Both the position numbers and the translations under genes were made by a program. From CAVQAH01 sp963784195 (GTDB taxonomy: Bacteria > Acidobacteriota > Vicinamibacteria > Vicinamibacterales > 2-12-FULL-66-21): a DNA stretch of 64,000 nucleotides. This document shows, one piece after another, positions 1 through 9,296 of the stretch. The notes under the pieces are model-generated. The model saw only the letters and a list, made by a program, of their open reading frames with translations, was not told the DNA's origin and made no database searches. The DNA is taken from the NCBI GenBank assembly GCA_963784195.1, contig CAWARA010000015.1, positions 186,001 through 250,000 of the forward strand, in the 5' to 3' direction. Position 1 is the first letter of the stretch, and each line of letters starts with the position of its first letter.

Positions 1-1
1 T

Positions 2-445
2 GCCGGCCTGCGCTGCGTCCTTCCGTCACCGAACGGCGCGCAAATCAGCCTCGCTGTGGCGAACACGACACCCGTTCTGCTCGCCGGCTGTCTGCGGAAT
101 GCGCGAGCGGTAGCCGAGGCAGCATTGAGTCTCGGCCGCACCTTCAATGTGATTCCGGCCGGGGAGCGATGGCCGGACGGCTCACTCCGTCCCGCACTGG
201 AGGATTGGTTGGGCGCAGGGGCTATCCTGCGATGGCTGCCACCCAGTCGTTCGCCGGAGGCCGAGTCGGCGGTCGCCCTGTTCGAACATCATCGTGAAAG
301 GCTCGTCGACACCTTGCGTCAGTGCGGGTCGGGCCGCGAGCTCGAGGGCAGAGGACACCTCGAGGATCCGTTGATTGCCAGCCAGTTGGATGTGAGTTCG
401 TGCGCCCCCCGATTCGACGGCGTAGCATTCGTGTCGCAACAATGA
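2..445 (+). CDS. comB: 2-phosphosulfolactate phosphatase (ComB family), 3' part
   Basis: The 5' end lies outside the window; the frame is open from base 2 and gives the last 147 residues of a family usually about 240 residues long. The visible part holds LPSPNGAQISL, then VLLAGCLRNARAVA, then a GERWPDGSLRPALEDWLGAGAIL stretch, and a SGREL segment followed by LDVSS near the C-terminus, all in the order typical of ComB proteins. In methanogens ComB removes phosphate from 2-phosphosulfolactate on the coenzyme M path; many bacterial homologues have no coenzyme M and their substrate is unknown. The family assignment is strong; the substrate in this organism is inference. A GTG at 56 is internal and is not the real start. 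Confidence 0.85.
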   Translation, partial: AGLRCVLPSPNGAQISLAVANTTPVLLAGCLRNARAVAEAALSLGRTFNVIPAGERWPDGSLRPALEDWLGAGAILRWLPPSRSPEAESAVALFEHHRERLVDTLRQCGSGRELEGRGHLEDPLIASQLDVSSCAPRFDGVAFVSQQ

Positions 446-481
446 GCCGGCGCGACCCCGGCCGCCGGAACTGAATGGTCA

Positions 482-510
482 GCACGTGGCACGTCGGCAC
501 GTCAGCACGT
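482..510. repeat. Short GCACGT direct repeats
   Basis: The hexamer GCACGT occurs four times at 482, 489, 497 and 505, spaced 7, 8 and 8 bases, directly upstream of the ICMT-like gene. Seen in the sequence; function unknown. Confidence 0.6.
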
Positions 511-526
511 GACACACTATCTGCCA

Positions 527-1138
527 ATGAATCACGATCAGATATTCCGCGCCGTACTGACAGTTGCCCTGCTGATCTTTCTTCCCATTGGCATCTACCA
601 CAGGGTCAAGTCACAGGCGACGCGTGAGAAGCTCGATCGGAGTCAGGAGGGCGTGTTCATCCTGGCGACGCTTCGTCCGGCTGCCGCCGGGTTCTGGTTC
701 GGAACGTTCGCGTGGATGTTCAATCCGGCCTGGCTGGCCTGGTCGTCAATGCCATTGCCGGTCTGGCTGCGTTCGGTCGGCGTTGGCATGCTCGCCAGTG
801 GCTTGTGCCTGGCGGTGTGGACCTTTCGCAGCCTCGGGCCAAACCTGACGGACACGGTCGTCACGCGGAAGCAACACACCCTGGTCTTACACGGGCCCTA
901 TCAGTGGATCCGGCATCCCTTCTACGTCTCCGGCGCGTTGCTCGCGTTGTCGATTTCCTTGATGGCGGCGAACTGGTTCCTGCTCGTGACCGGAGTCGTG
1001 CTGATCGGCCTGCTGGTGATCCGTACGAGGGTTGAAGAGGAGAATCTGGTCGCGCGGTTTGGGGATGGCTACCGTGGGTACATGGAGCGCACCGGCCGAT
1101 TCTTCCCCAGAAGTCTGGCAAACCGGCGCGGTGCGTGA
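527..1138 (+). CDS. Isoprenylcysteine carboxyl methyltransferase-like membrane protein
   Basis: The product is a 203-residue integral membrane protein with about five hydrophobic segments. The C-terminal half carries the ICMT/PEMT signature: GPYQWIRHPFYVSG, a membrane segment, then an EE pair followed by FGDGYRGYMERTGRFFP. These positions bind S-adenosylmethionine in the family. Bacterial members methylate unknown lipids or small thiols, so no substrate is assigned. I place the start at ATG 527; a GTG at 509 in the same frame falls inside a GCACGT repeat and is less likely. It ends two bases before the convergent coiled-coil kinase gene. It is one of three such proteins in the window (others near 8.8 and 21.0 kb). 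Confidence 0.8.
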   Translation: MNHDQIFRAVLTVALLIFLPIGIYHRVKSQATREKLDRSQEGVFILATLRPAAAGFWFGTFAWMFNPAWLAWSSMPLPVWLRSVGVGMLASGLCLAVWTFRSLGPNLTDTVVTRKQHTLVLHGPYQWIRHPFYVSGALLALSISLMAANWFLLVTGVVLIGLLVIRTRVEEENLVARFGDGYRGYMERTGRFFPRSLANRRGA

Positions 1139-1140
1139 CG

Positions 1141-4100
1141 TTAGTGCCCGAACCAGCGTCCAGTCGACCGCTCTTCGACCGTGCGGGGTGACGGCGCCTG
1201 GGGCTCCGCAAGGCCATCGGACACGCGCTGCGGCAGATGGATCTTGAGCACCATGTTCCCCGACGGTTCCGCGGCCATCCACAAGTGGCCGCCGCAGTCG
1301 CCGACGAGTTCGAGCAGCACTCCGACATCCACGCCTGGCTTCGCGGTTGACGGCTGACCGCCGTCGGCGCCGGCAGGCTCGTTCCGGTGGCCGTTCGGCC
1401 AATGTGACGCTTTCTGGCTGTGCTCCTCGGTGACGGTGATCAGCGCGTGCGCGCCGGGACGCACGTTCGGATACTTCGCCATGAACTTGCCATCCACCGT
1501 CACCCTCGTCAGATCGATCTTCAGGCGCCCGCCGTGTGGCATGCGTTGACGGGCGTATCCAGCAATGTTCACCAGGATCCGTTCGAGACGCTCGGCTCCG
1601 ACGTCGACGTTGAGCGGGCGAGCGGTCTTCGGCAGGACGAACGTGATCTCGTCGCCGGCGACACGTTTGAGTACGGGCTCCAGCCCGCGCAACACCTCGG
1701 TCACGTTCACCGGCTCGAGGGCGCTCGTCTGCTGCTCGCCGTAGACGGCAATCTGTTGCAGGAAACTCGCCGCGCGCGTGACCTCGCCCAGCAGCAGCTC
1801 ACCACGCTGCCGCAGCGCCGAGTCGCTGCCGATGGCATCCAGCCACTGATGGCCATCTTCACTCACGTCGCGAAGCAGGTGGTTGCACGTCACGGCCACT
1901 TCCGATGCGAGCCGTCCTACGGCTTCCATCCGCTGCGCCTGACCGAGCTTTTCCTCCGTCGTCCTGAGATCGGTGATGTCTTCGACGATCATCTCGACCG
2001 ATTCGGCGGGCGCGGCGAACGCCAGCAGGCGGATGATGCGGCCCCGCCCGTCCTTTCTCTTCCACGTCGTTTCGACAGTTTCTTTTGCGTCAGTGCTCAG
2101 GCATCGCTCGATCAGCCAGCGCAGATCGTCGGCTGACGGGAATACCCCCGTCGCGAAATCGGTGGACCGGAGCTCGTCGGCCGTTCGGTAGCCGAGCAGA
2201 CGCAAGAGCGCGCGATTGACGCGGACGATGGAGCCATCGCGAGTTACACGGCAGATGCCGTAGGGCGAGTGTTCGAGCAGCCGGCGAATTTCCGCGCGGC
2301 TCTCGTCGAGCTGGGTCTGCAGATGCGGCAATCGGTCGGCCTTGGCCCGCAGCGCGTCGCGATCCTTCGTCGTGATCTCCAACTCGCGCTTGAGATTCTT
2401 GATGTCCGATTGCAGCGTCCCGGCCTCGGCCTTGCCGGCTTCGACTGCCGCGTGGAGTTTGCTCTCGATCTCCGCGAGCGCTTCTCTAGCCGCCTGCTCC
2501 GACGCCCGGTGACGATCGGTCAATTGCTGAAGCTGGGCATCGCGGTCGGTCAGCAGGGTGCTGAGCCGGCCCACTTCCGCGAAGTGTTCACTGGCCACAC
2601 GCGTGATGGCCTGATGGTCCTCGCGGACTTCGTCCAGCGTTCGCTGCAACGCGGCGTACTCGGCAGCCTGTTTGAGTCGGTCGATTTCGGCAGCCGTTCG
2701 TTCGTGGCCGCGGCCGTCTCGCTCTTCGGCCAAAGCAGTGTCGAGCTGCTGAACCTGATCGTGCGCAGTCTTGAGCGTCTGCTGCAGCGAATCCCGTTCG
2801 AGGCCGAGCCGCCCGAGGGCCTGCCGGGTATTCGTGAGGTCCTGCTCGGCAACTTTCTTCGCCTCGATCTCCAGAGCGATCTGCGCCTCGAGCTCGCTCT
2901 GACGAAGCGAGGCGGCTGTACGCTCGTCCCCTGCGAGCTCCTCGATGAGCTGACGCGCGGCCTCGGTATCGGCAAGCCGCCGTTCGAGTGTCGTCCGGGT
3001 CTCGGCGGCCTCTGCGAGCATCGTCCCGAGCTCTGACTCGCGTCGCGCGAGATGCGCACTCGCCGCCTCGGCCTGTGCGGCGCGCTCTTGCTCGACCCGC
3101 TCCAGCGTTGCAGCCGTGGTGCGAAGCTGTTGTTCGACGGCGTCGCGCGCGGCGATGGCCTGAAGCAGTCGCGCGGCGTACTCGGCCTGGCTCTCGGCAA
3201 GCTGGGCTTCGGCGATGCTCAGTTCGGACTTGTGGCGCTCGTCCGCATCGCGGTGCGCCGCCTCCGCGGCTGCGAGGTTCTGCTCGAGCGCGGAGCGCAT
3301 GGCCGCCGCTTGATCGAGCTGAGCTTCGAGCTCCGTCTGGCGCTGCGAGGCGGCCGCGCGCTCAGCCGATCCACGCTCCTCCGAGATTCGGTGCGCGTCT
3401 TCAGCCTCCGCGAGCCTTCGTTCCAGCGCGGTCCGGATCTCGGCGGCTTCCGCAATCGTCGTGCGCAGCTCTGTTTCGCGCTGCGCAAGATGGCGGGCTG
3501 CGGCCGCGGACTCCTCGGCGTGCTCCAGACGTGCCTGCTCGAGCGCCGCCTCTCGATCTCTGAGCTGCTGCTCGAGCGCCAGTCGCGTGCTCGCTGCCAG
3601 CTCGAGCCGAACCTCGAGGTCCCCGTGACGTTGCGCAGCCGCTGCCAGTTCGAGGGTTGCGCGTTCGTCGCCGGCCTGACGCGCCGCTTCGCTCTCGGCA
3701 AGCCGTTGTTCGAGGGTGGTCCGCGTGTCGGCGGCCTCGGTGAGCAGTCCGCCCAGCTCCGTTTCGCGACGCGCGAGGTGCCGGGCAGCCGCCGCCGATT
3801 CTTCTGTGCGTTCGTTCTGGGCTCGTTCGTAGGCCGCCTGAATGTCACGGAGCTGCTGTTCGAGCCCTGCACGCGTGTCGGCACTCTGAGCGAGTTGAGC
3901 CTCGAGGTCCGACTCACGCCGTGAGGCGGCCGCCAGTTCGACCATCGCTCGCTCGTCGGCGCGCTCACGCGCGGCCTCGACGTCTCCAAGCCGGCGTTCG
4001 AGGTCTGCCCGGGTCGTCGCAGCATCGGCCGCGTCTTGCGCACGTTCCTGCGCGGCGCGCTCGAGTGCCATCGCGCCGTCTCGCACCTGTTGCTCGAGCG

Positions 4101-5505
4101 CTTCCCGAGCGGCCGCGGCTTGTAACGCTGCGGCGTCGTGCTCTTCCTGCCGTTCCGCAAGCCGGGACGCTGCGGTCTTCAGCTCGGACGTGAACCGTTC
4201 GATGGCGTCCTGGTGCGCTGCTTCCAGATTCGCGAGCTTCTGCTCGAGGGTTGATCGGGTGGCCGCCGCTTGCGCGAGCAGCCCCTCGAGTTCCTCTTGA
4301 CGACGCGCAGCGGCAGCGCGATCCGCCGAGCCGCGCTCGTCGGCGAGTTGTCTGGCCGCCTCGGCGTCGGCAAGCTGGCGTTCCAGCGATGTCCTCGCAT
4401 CGCTGGCTTCAGCCAGCATTGCCGCGAGTTCCTGTTCACGGCGGGCGAGGTGGTCGGCTGCGGCTGCTGCCTCGGCGGAGCGCAGTTGCCGGATCTCTTC
4501 GAGGGTGGCGGCCGTATTGCTGAGCTTCTGGGCGAGCGAGTCACGGGCGCGCGTGACTTCGGCGATGGCGGCCGAGTATTCGGCCTTGCGGCGAGCCAGG
4601 TCGCTGGCGGCCAGAGCCGCTTCCGACTCGCGCTGTTCCTCGGAGCGTTCGAGCGCGGCGTGCGATTCTGCGAGTTTCTGTTCGAGGGCGTCACGCGCCG
4701 CATCGGCGGCTGCCAACCCAGCGTCGAAATGGGACTGACGCTCGGCGAGGTCCTTGGCAGCCGACCGCAACTCCGTCGAGTGCCGCTCTTCGAGGGCACG
4801 CCGGGCCGCCTCCGCCTCGGCAAGCTTCCGTTCGAGGATTTCCCGTGTGGATGCCTCCCGGAGGAGACGGGCTTCAAGTCCCGCCTGAAGATCGATGGCA
4901 GCCGCCTGCTCAATCGACGCCTGCCGTTCGGCCTGCTGGCGGGCGGCTTCGACGACGGTCACCCTGAACTCGAGGGCGCTTCGAATCGCGACGGATTCGT
5001 CCAGCGCCGTCCCCAGTTCCGCTTCGCGCTGCCGGAGCTTTTCGGCCGCGGCCGCGGCGTCCGCCGCGCGCTCCTGGCGCAAGAGTTCCAGCGCCCGTTC
5101 GGCGTCACGAAGCTTCTGGGCGACCGTGTCGCGATTCTGCGCCCGCTGAAGACCCCGGCGGACGACGTCCGGCAGGTCCGCGAGCAGCGACTGGCTGCTG
5201 ACGACGTAGTCGTCTGGCCCCGTTCCGAGCATCGCGGGAGGCGCGCCGTCACGTTCCGCCGTGACGGCAAAGACCGGAGCGGTCAGCCCCTGGTCGCGAA
5301 GGCGGCCGACGAACGCCGCGCAGGCCGGGTCGTCGACGTCGGCTTCGAAGATCAGGGCGGCGATGTCCCGGTTGCCCTCCGCCCAGGCCATTGCGGCGGA
5401 CTGGGATCCGGCCCACGAAACCTTGACATCGTGTGCAATATTGCGAAGAGCGTAGGCGGCAAGCTCCGCGGCACGACGGTCGGTGGCAACGTAGAGGATT
5501 TTCAT
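1141..5505 (-). CDS. Giant coiled-coil protein with receiver-like N-terminus, PAS domain and degenerate histidine kinase core
   Basis: From ATG 5505 (MKILYVATDRRAA) the protein has 1454 residues. Residues 1 to about 120 look like a response-regulator receiver fold without a clear phospho-acceptor Asp. Residues about 125-1020 are an almost unbroken Ala/Glu/Arg-rich coiled coil built from repeats of roughly 46-50 residues marked by xLEQxL. A PAS domain follows (LLEHSPYGICRVTRDGSIVR ... MIVEDITDLR), then a HisKA/HATPase-like region. The H box reads VGRLASEVAVTCNHLL where active relatives have VAHDFNNLL, so the phospho-accepting His is Val. The N box reads LVNIAGYARQRMP, with Tyr for the key Asn, and the G1 motif is lost. 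No membrane segment is seen. It is probably a catalytically dead scaffold or sensor. An upstream in-frame start at 5565 is possible but lacks a clear ribosome site. Confidence 0.75.
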   Translation of the reverse strand: MKILYVATDRRAAELAAYALRNIAHDVKVSWAGSQSAAMAWAEGNRDIAALIFEADVDDPACAAFVGRLRDQGLTAPVFAVTAERDGAPPAMLGTGPDDYVVSSQSLLADLPDVVRRGLQRAQNRDTVAQKLRDAERALELLRQERAADAAAAAEKLRQREAELGTALDESVAIRSALEFRVTVVEAARQQAERQASIEQAAAIDLQAGLEARLLREASTREILERKLAEAEAARRALEERHSTELRSAAKDLAERQSHFDAGLAAADAARDALEQKLAESHAALERSEEQRESEAALAASDLARRKAEYSAAIAEVTRARDSLAQKLSNTAATLEEIRQLRSAEAAAAADHLARREQELAAMLAEASDARTSLERQLADAEAARQLADERGSADRAAAARRQEELEGLLAQAAATRSTLEQKLANLEAAHQDAIERFTSELKTAASRLAERQEEHDAAALQAAAAREALEQQVRDGAMALERAAQERAQDAADAATTRADLERRLGDVEAARERADERAMVELAAASRRESDLEAQLAQSADTRAGLEQQLRDIQAAYERAQNERTEESAAAARHLARRETELGGLLTEAADTRTTLEQRLAESEAARQAGDERATLELAAAAQRHGDLEVRLELAASTRLALEQQLRDREAALEQARLEHAEESAAAARHLAQRETELRTTIAEAAEIRTALERRLAEAEDAHRISEERGSAERAAASQRQTELEAQLDQAAAMRSALEQNLAAAEAAHRDADERHKSELSIAEAQLAESQAEYAARLLQAIAARDAVEQQLRTTAATLERVEQERAAQAEAASAHLARRESELGTMLAEAAETRTTLERRLADTEAARQLIEELAGDERTAASLRQSELEAQIALEIEAKKVAEQDLTNTRQALGRLGLERDSLQQTLKTAHDQVQQLDTALAEERDGRGHERTAAEIDRLKQAAEYAALQRTLDEVREDHQAITRVASEHFAEVGRLSTLLTDRDAQLQQLTDRHRASEQAAREALAEIESKLHAAVEAGKAEAGTLQSDIKNLKRELEITTKDRDALRAKADRLPHLQTQLDESRAEIRRLLEHSPYGICRVTRDGSIVRVNRALLRLLGYRTADELRSTDFATGVFPSADDLRWLIERCLSTDAKETVETTWKRKDGRGRIIRLLAFAAPAESVEMIVEDITDLRTTEEKLGQAQRMEAVGRLASEVAVTCNHLLRDVSEDGHQWLDAIGSDSALRQRGELLLGEVTRAASFLQQIAVYGEQQTSALEPVNVTEVLRGLEPVLKRVAGDEITFVLPKTARPLNVDVGAERLERILVNIAGYARQRMPHGGRLKIDLTRVTVDGKFMAKYPNVRPGAHALITVTEEHSQKASHWPNGHRNEPAGADGGQPSTAKPGVDVGVLLELVGDCGGHLWMAAEPSGNMVLKIHLPQRVSDGLAEPQAPSPRTVEERSTGRWFGH

Positions 5506-5593
5506 GCAGCCTGAAACGAGGGGAGTCTCCCGTACTTCTATCGGACGGAGTAAGGATAGCTGCAATTCTGGCGGTGGAGGCTGCGTTATCGGG

Positions 5594-5613
5594 GCTCGGG
5601 ACTCGGGACTCGT
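5594..5613. repeat. Heptamer tandem repeat (ACTCGGG)
   Basis: About 2.7 copies of a 7-base unit close to ACTCGGG stand in the gap between the kinase-like gene and the methyltransferase, just before the palindromic repeat at 5621. Confidence 0.5.
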
Positions 5614-5620
5614 CCGGAAA

Positions 5621-5647
5621 TGTAGCGTCCGGCTTTAGCCGGACCTC
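5621..5647. repeat. REP-like palindrome, copy 1
   Basis: GTCCGGC (5627-5633), a TTTA loop, and GCCGGAC (5638-5644) form a 7-base-pair hairpin preceded by TGTAGC and followed by CTC. Near-identical copies lie at 10995 and 27864, all between genes, so this is a dispersed extragenic palindrome. Confidence 0.75.
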
Positions 5648-5728
5648 CGTCCGGGCTCGTGGACTGCCGCCAGGCTGTAGCCGGGACCCCGCGTCAGGTC
5701 GATTCTGAACGGTCGCAAGGAGGGCACC

Positions 5729-6536
5729 ATGCCTGAAACAGTGGATTTGTACAACAACGTCTACGCCGACTTCGCAAGCCGCGCAGAAGCTGCGGTGCGG
5801 CATGATGCCTTCGGCGAGGACATCGGGCAGAGCAGCTGGCTCACCGCGACAGAGTGGCTTCGATTCGCCGATCAGGCACAGGTGCGTGAGGACAGCCATG
5901 TGCTGGAAGTCGGGAGCGGCTCCGGCGGTCCGGCGGTCTACCTGGCGACGAAACGCGGTTGCCATGTGACTGGGGTCGATATCAACGAGAACGGGGTCAA
6001 AAACGGGACCCGTCTCGCCGAGCTGCAGGGGGTTGGCGACCGCGTGACCTTTCAGGTCGTGGACGCCAGCCGGCCCCTGCCATTTCCCCGCGCGTCGTTC
6101 GACGCGGTGCTCTCGAATGACGCGATGTGCCACATCTCGAACCGCCAGGAGGTCCTCGAGGACTGGCTCCGCGTGCTCCGGCCGGGCTGGCCGGATGTTG
6201 TTCACGGACGCGATGATCGTGACCGGCCTGGTGTCCCAGGAGGAACTGGCGATCCGCAGTTCCATTGGTTTCTACCTGTTCGTCCCGCCCGGAGAGAACG
6301 AGCGCCTGATTACACGCGCCGGGTTCACCCTGCTCTCCGCCGAGGACCTGACATGGTCGGCCGAGACGATTGCGAAACGTTGGCACGACGCGCGCGAGCG
6401 GCATCGAGACGAACTGGTCTCGCGCGAGGGTGAGGCGAACTTCTCCGGCCTGCAGCGTTTTCTCATGATGGTCCACAGACTCTCGGCGGAGCGCCGGCTC
6501 TCCAGGTTCGGTTACCTGGCGGAGAAGACGGCGTGA
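5729..6536 (+). pseudogene. SAM-dependent methyltransferase (class I), interrupted by a +1 frameshift
   Basis: A good ribosome site (AAGGAGG at 5717) precedes ATG 5729. The first frame runs MPETVDLYNNVYADFASRAE, then motif I VLEVGSGSGGPAVYLA, VTGVDINENGV, and post-I/II DAVLSNDAMCHI up to RVLRPG near 6185. The protein then continues one base out of register with GRMLFTDAMIVTGLVSQEEL through to YLAEKTA at 6536. Removing the T near 6186 restores one 269-residue protein. It resembles sarcosine/dimethylglycine-type and related small-molecule methyltransferases; the substrate is not known. The break may be an assembly error rather than true decay, because both halves are well conserved. Confidence 0.8.
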
Positions 6537-6610
6537 CCTGGAGATCCCGCTTGCGGCACTTTGTCTTGTCGAGAGAATCGTCGCCTGTCGCGTAGTGAAT
6601 CGCGGCGAAT

Positions 6611-7990
6611 TTACTTCACGGAGATTCGATAGAGGGACTTTCTCCCCCGGAGATAGAGCTCGTCACCCACGATCGCGGGCGACGCATCGAATCCGTCGTC
6701 AAGACGATTGACGGCGACCGTTTCAGGCGTCCTGCCGTGCTTCAAGACGACAACGGCGCCGTCGCGGCTGGCGATGTAGATGCGGCCGGCGGCGGCGACG
6801 GGGGAGGCGTAAAGATCCGGGACGTCGGAAAGACGCGACGGCCCGAATTGCGTCTCGCCCGTCCGCGCGTCGAGCACGGTCATGATGCCGCTCAAGTGCT
6901 TGAACAGATACAACGAGCCTTGATACAGCAGCGGCGATGCGACGTACGGCGTATCGCGATCCCGACGCCACAACAACCCCGCGCCCTCAGCGATCGTTCC
7001 CTGCGCTTTGGCCAGATCCACGGCGAGGAGTGCGCTACCCGAAAACCCACTCGTCAGGTAGGCGATGCCGTCGCCGAAAACGGGAGAGGGGATGGAGTTG
7101 AAGGTCAGCCCAGGTCCTTGCCAGAGGACTTCGCCTGACTCGAGGTCGTATCCGCGGATGTTCTTGGTGCCGTTGGTGATGATTTGCGTGCGCGATCCCA
7201 CTGGCACGATGAGTGGCGTTGCCCAGGTCGTCGGCTCGTCGCGCTCGCGCCGCCACAGTTCCTTGCCCGTCTCCTTGTCCAGGACGGCGAGGAAGGACGT
7301 CCCTTCGTGGTCCCAGGTGACGATCACGCGATTCTGATAGAGCGCCGGCGACGCGCCCTCGCCCCACCCGTTGCGCGTGTCCATCTCTCCGAAGTCTTTC
7401 TCCCACACGACGTCGCCCTTCATCGTCAACGCGTAGAGTCCGCGCGACCCGAAAAACGCAATGATGTGCGTGCCATCGGTGGATGGCGAGGCGGACGCGT
7501 ACGTATTCGTCGGATGGCGGCCTTCTTTCGGCTGCTCGGTCCGCAGTGTCTTGCTCCACCGCAGGCTGCCCGTCGCGCGATCGATAGCGAGCACCTGGAA
7601 TACCTGGTCCTGCTTCGACTGGACGTAGGCCTGCCCGTTGTACACGCTCTCGCCGGTGCGCTGGAAATCGACGGTGAAGTTCTGCTGCGTGGGTTTCAGA
7701 TCGCCGGTTGCGACGGCGGTCTGCAGATAGATCGTGTCGCCCCAGATGATCGGCGTCGATGCGCCGCTTCCCGGTATGGGCACTTTCCAGCGAACGTTCT
7801 CGGTCTCGCTCCACCTCGTCGGCGGATCGCCGGTCGGGGCAACGCCAGAGGCGAGCGGGCCACGCCACTGAGGCCAGGACGGCGTCACCGTCTGCTCGGC
7901 GTCAAGGCCGGTCGGCCCTCGCAGACCCGCCGTGAGCATGACCAGTGAAAAGCCGGCGAGAACAAGTGTCTTCGACATGCGCGCTCGCAT
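6611..7990 (-). CDS. Secreted PQQ-like beta-propeller repeat protein
   Basis: The 459-residue product (start ATG 7990, with ATG 7978 as an alternative) begins with a signal peptide, MSKTLVLAGFSLVMLTAGL, and then WPQWRGPLASGV, the usual opening of these propellers. Repeated blades with Gly-x-x-Tyr/Leu and Ala-(I/L)-D-(R/K)-x-T-G elements follow (QVLAIDRATGSLRW, AVLDKETGKELWRRE, TVLDARTGETQFGPS). Proteins of this type fold into a beta-propeller in the periplasm; most lack an enzymatic role or bound quinone. No catalytic residues for an alcohol dehydrogenase were recognised, so enzyme function is not claimed. The gene is divergent from the DUF1801 gene. Confidence 0.8.
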   Translation of the reverse strand: MRARMSKTLVLAGFSLVMLTAGLRGPTGLDAEQTVTPSWPQWRGPLASGVAPTGDPPTRWSETENVRWKVPIPGSGASTPIIWGDTIYLQTAVATGDLKPTQQNFTVDFQRTGESVYNGQAYVQSKQDQVFQVLAIDRATGSLRWSKTLRTEQPKEGRHPTNTYASASPSTDGTHIIAFFGSRGLYALTMKGDVVWEKDFGEMDTRNGWGEGASPALYQNRVIVTWDHEGTSFLAVLDKETGKELWRRERDEPTTWATPLIVPVGSRTQIITNGTKNIRGYDLESGEVLWQGPGLTFNSIPSPVFGDGIAYLTSGFSGSALLAVDLAKAQGTIAEGAGLLWRRDRDTPYVASPLLYQGSLYLFKHLSGIMTVLDARTGETQFGPSRLSDVPDLYASPVAAAGRIYIASRDGAVVVLKHGRTPETVAVNRLDDGFDASPAIVGDELYLRGRKSLYRISVK

Positions 7991-8142
7991 CTTACTGGCC
8001 GATTCTCTCAGCTGCAACGTAGAAGCCTTGCATGTCTGCCCCGATGCGATGCCGGGCTGCTTTCACGATACGATGCTGTCGGTTTCGAGCCAGGATGCCC
8101 TTCTCCTTTTCAAGAAGACAGGCAGCCGCATTCGGAGGCGTC

Positions 8143-8598
8143 GTGAAACGTCCATCTCGAAAAACCAAATCGCAGGGCACACGCGATGTGGACGCCTATC
8201 TGGCTACGGTGCCGCCCGAGGAACGTAGGGCGCTCCAGAAACTCCGAACCGCCATCGCGGCGGCGGCGCCGCGTGCGGAGGAGGGCTTCAGTTATGGGCT
8301 GCCGGCCTTCAGGCTCGACGGACGGCCGCTAGTCTGTTACCGGGCCGCAGCGAAACACTGCAGTTTCTTTCCCATGAGCCCCGCGGTGATCCGCGCCCAC
8401 TCCTCGGATCTGGAAGGCTACGATACGGCGAAAGGCACGATCCGGTTTCAGGCGGAGAAGCCCTTGCCGGTTGCGCTCGTGCGCAAGCTCGTCCTGGCTC
8501 GCGTGGCCGAACTCGAGCAGCCCCGAGCACGGTCCCGCGCGCGCCCGCAGCCGACGAAGTCCCGGCGATCGACAGGGAGGAAACCTGACAGGACCTGA
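8143..8598 (+). CDS. DUF1801 (YdhG/CyaY-like) protein
   Basis: I place the start at GTG 8143 because GGAGG at 8135 sits five bases upstream; longer in-frame starts run back into the divergent gene's promoter region. The 151-residue product carries the DUF1801 pattern: VDAYLATVPPEERRALQKLR, then EEGFSYGLPAFRLDGRPLVCY, AAKHCSFFPMS and GTIRFQAEKPLP. Family members share a frataxin-like fold and have been called iron chaperones, but biochemical support is thin. The Lys/Arg/Pro-rich C-terminal tail after residue 125 looks disordered. A small membrane protein gene follows after four bases. A second DUF1801-type protein occurs at 29569. Confidence 0.8.
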   Translation: MKRPSRKTKSQGTRDVDAYLATVPPEERRALQKLRTAIAAAAPRAEEGFSYGLPAFRLDGRPLVCYRAAAKHCSFFPMSPAVIRAHSSDLEGYDTAKGTIRFQAEKPLPVALVRKLVLARVAELEQPRARSRARPQPTKSRRSTGRKPDRT

Positions 8599-8602
8599 TG
8601 CA

Positions 8603-8785
8603 ATGAAAGCCTATCTACTGACTACCGGTGTGCTCTTTGGACTCATTGCCATCGCGCACATTCTGCGGATGATCGTCGAATGGCCACGTCTGGCGACCGA
8701 CCCGTGGTATCTCCTCCTGACGCTCCTGGCAGCAGCCCTTTGTGTGTGGGCGTGGCGTCTGCTTCGACAGTCGTCTCCATCGTGA
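8603..8785 (+). CDS. Small two-helix membrane protein
   Basis: This 60-residue ORF starts at ATG 8603, four bases after the DUF1801 stop. It has two hydrophobic stretches, LLTTGVLFGLIAIAHILRMI and WYLLLTLLAAALCVWAWRLL. It has no recognised function. The spacing to both neighbours (4 and 12 bases) suggests it is translated as part of the 8143-9274 operon. Confidence 0.65.
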   Translation: MKAYLLTTGVLFGLIAIAHILRMIVEWPRLATDPWYLLLTLLAAALCVWAWRLLRQSSPS

Positions 8786-8797
8786 AGACGAGCGAAC

Positions 8798-9274
8798 ATG
8801 TTCCTTCTTGCGCGGGCGCTGACCTATGCGACGTTGTTTGTCGGGTTCGTGCTGGTGTTCCTGCCCGCCAGGGTTCTGAACGCCGCCGGGGTCAGGTGGC
8901 CGGACACATTTGGCGTCTGGCAAGTGGCGGGCATGGTGCTGGGGATCGCTGGCGCGGCGGTTGCGGTCTCGTGCATTCTCACGTTCGTGTTCGTCGGGCG
9001 CGGAACTCCCGCACCGTTCGATCCGCCCCGCCGCCTCGTCGCTCAGGGGCCGTATCGCTTCGTGCGGAACCCGATGTACATAGGCGCGGCAGCTGCCGTT
9101 CTCGGCGCGGCGGTCTTCTATCGATCGCTGGCCCTTTTCGGCTACGTCGTGGCGTTCCTGCTGGTGATGCACGTGTTCGTTCGCGTGTTCGAAGAGCCAA
9201 CGCTGCGTCGAATGTTCGGGGAAGAATACGACCGCTATTGCCAGCACGTCGGACGCTGGTGGCCGCACAGGTGA
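8798..9274 (+). CDS. Isoprenylcysteine carboxyl methyltransferase-like membrane protein
   Basis: A 158-residue membrane protein with four or five hydrophobic segments. The family signature is complete: GPYRFVRNPMYIGAAAA, a hydrophobic stretch, then VFEEPTLRRMFGEEYDRYCQHVGRWWP. It likely uses S-adenosylmethionine at the membrane interface, with an unknown acceptor. It closes the short operon 8143-9274 and is followed 22 bases later by the YtcJ-like amidohydrolase. Confidence 0.85.
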   Translation: MFLLARALTYATLFVGFVLVFLPARVLNAAGVRWPDTFGVWQVAGMVLGIAGAAVAVSCILTFVFVGRGTPAPFDPPRRLVAQGPYRFVRNPMYIGAAAAVLGAAVFYRSLALFGYVVAFLLVMHVFVRVFEEPTLRRMFGEEYDRYCQHVGRWWPHR

Positions 9275-9296
9275 TGTTCACTTAGAGGGTGGATGA

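Noticed and set aside
1420..5514. Long plus-strand frames opposite the coiled-coil gene (1420-2136, 2269-3036, 3052-3924, 4270-5514)
   Set aside because: They mirror the repetitive GC-rich coding sequence of the minus strand, have no domain and no ribosome sites.
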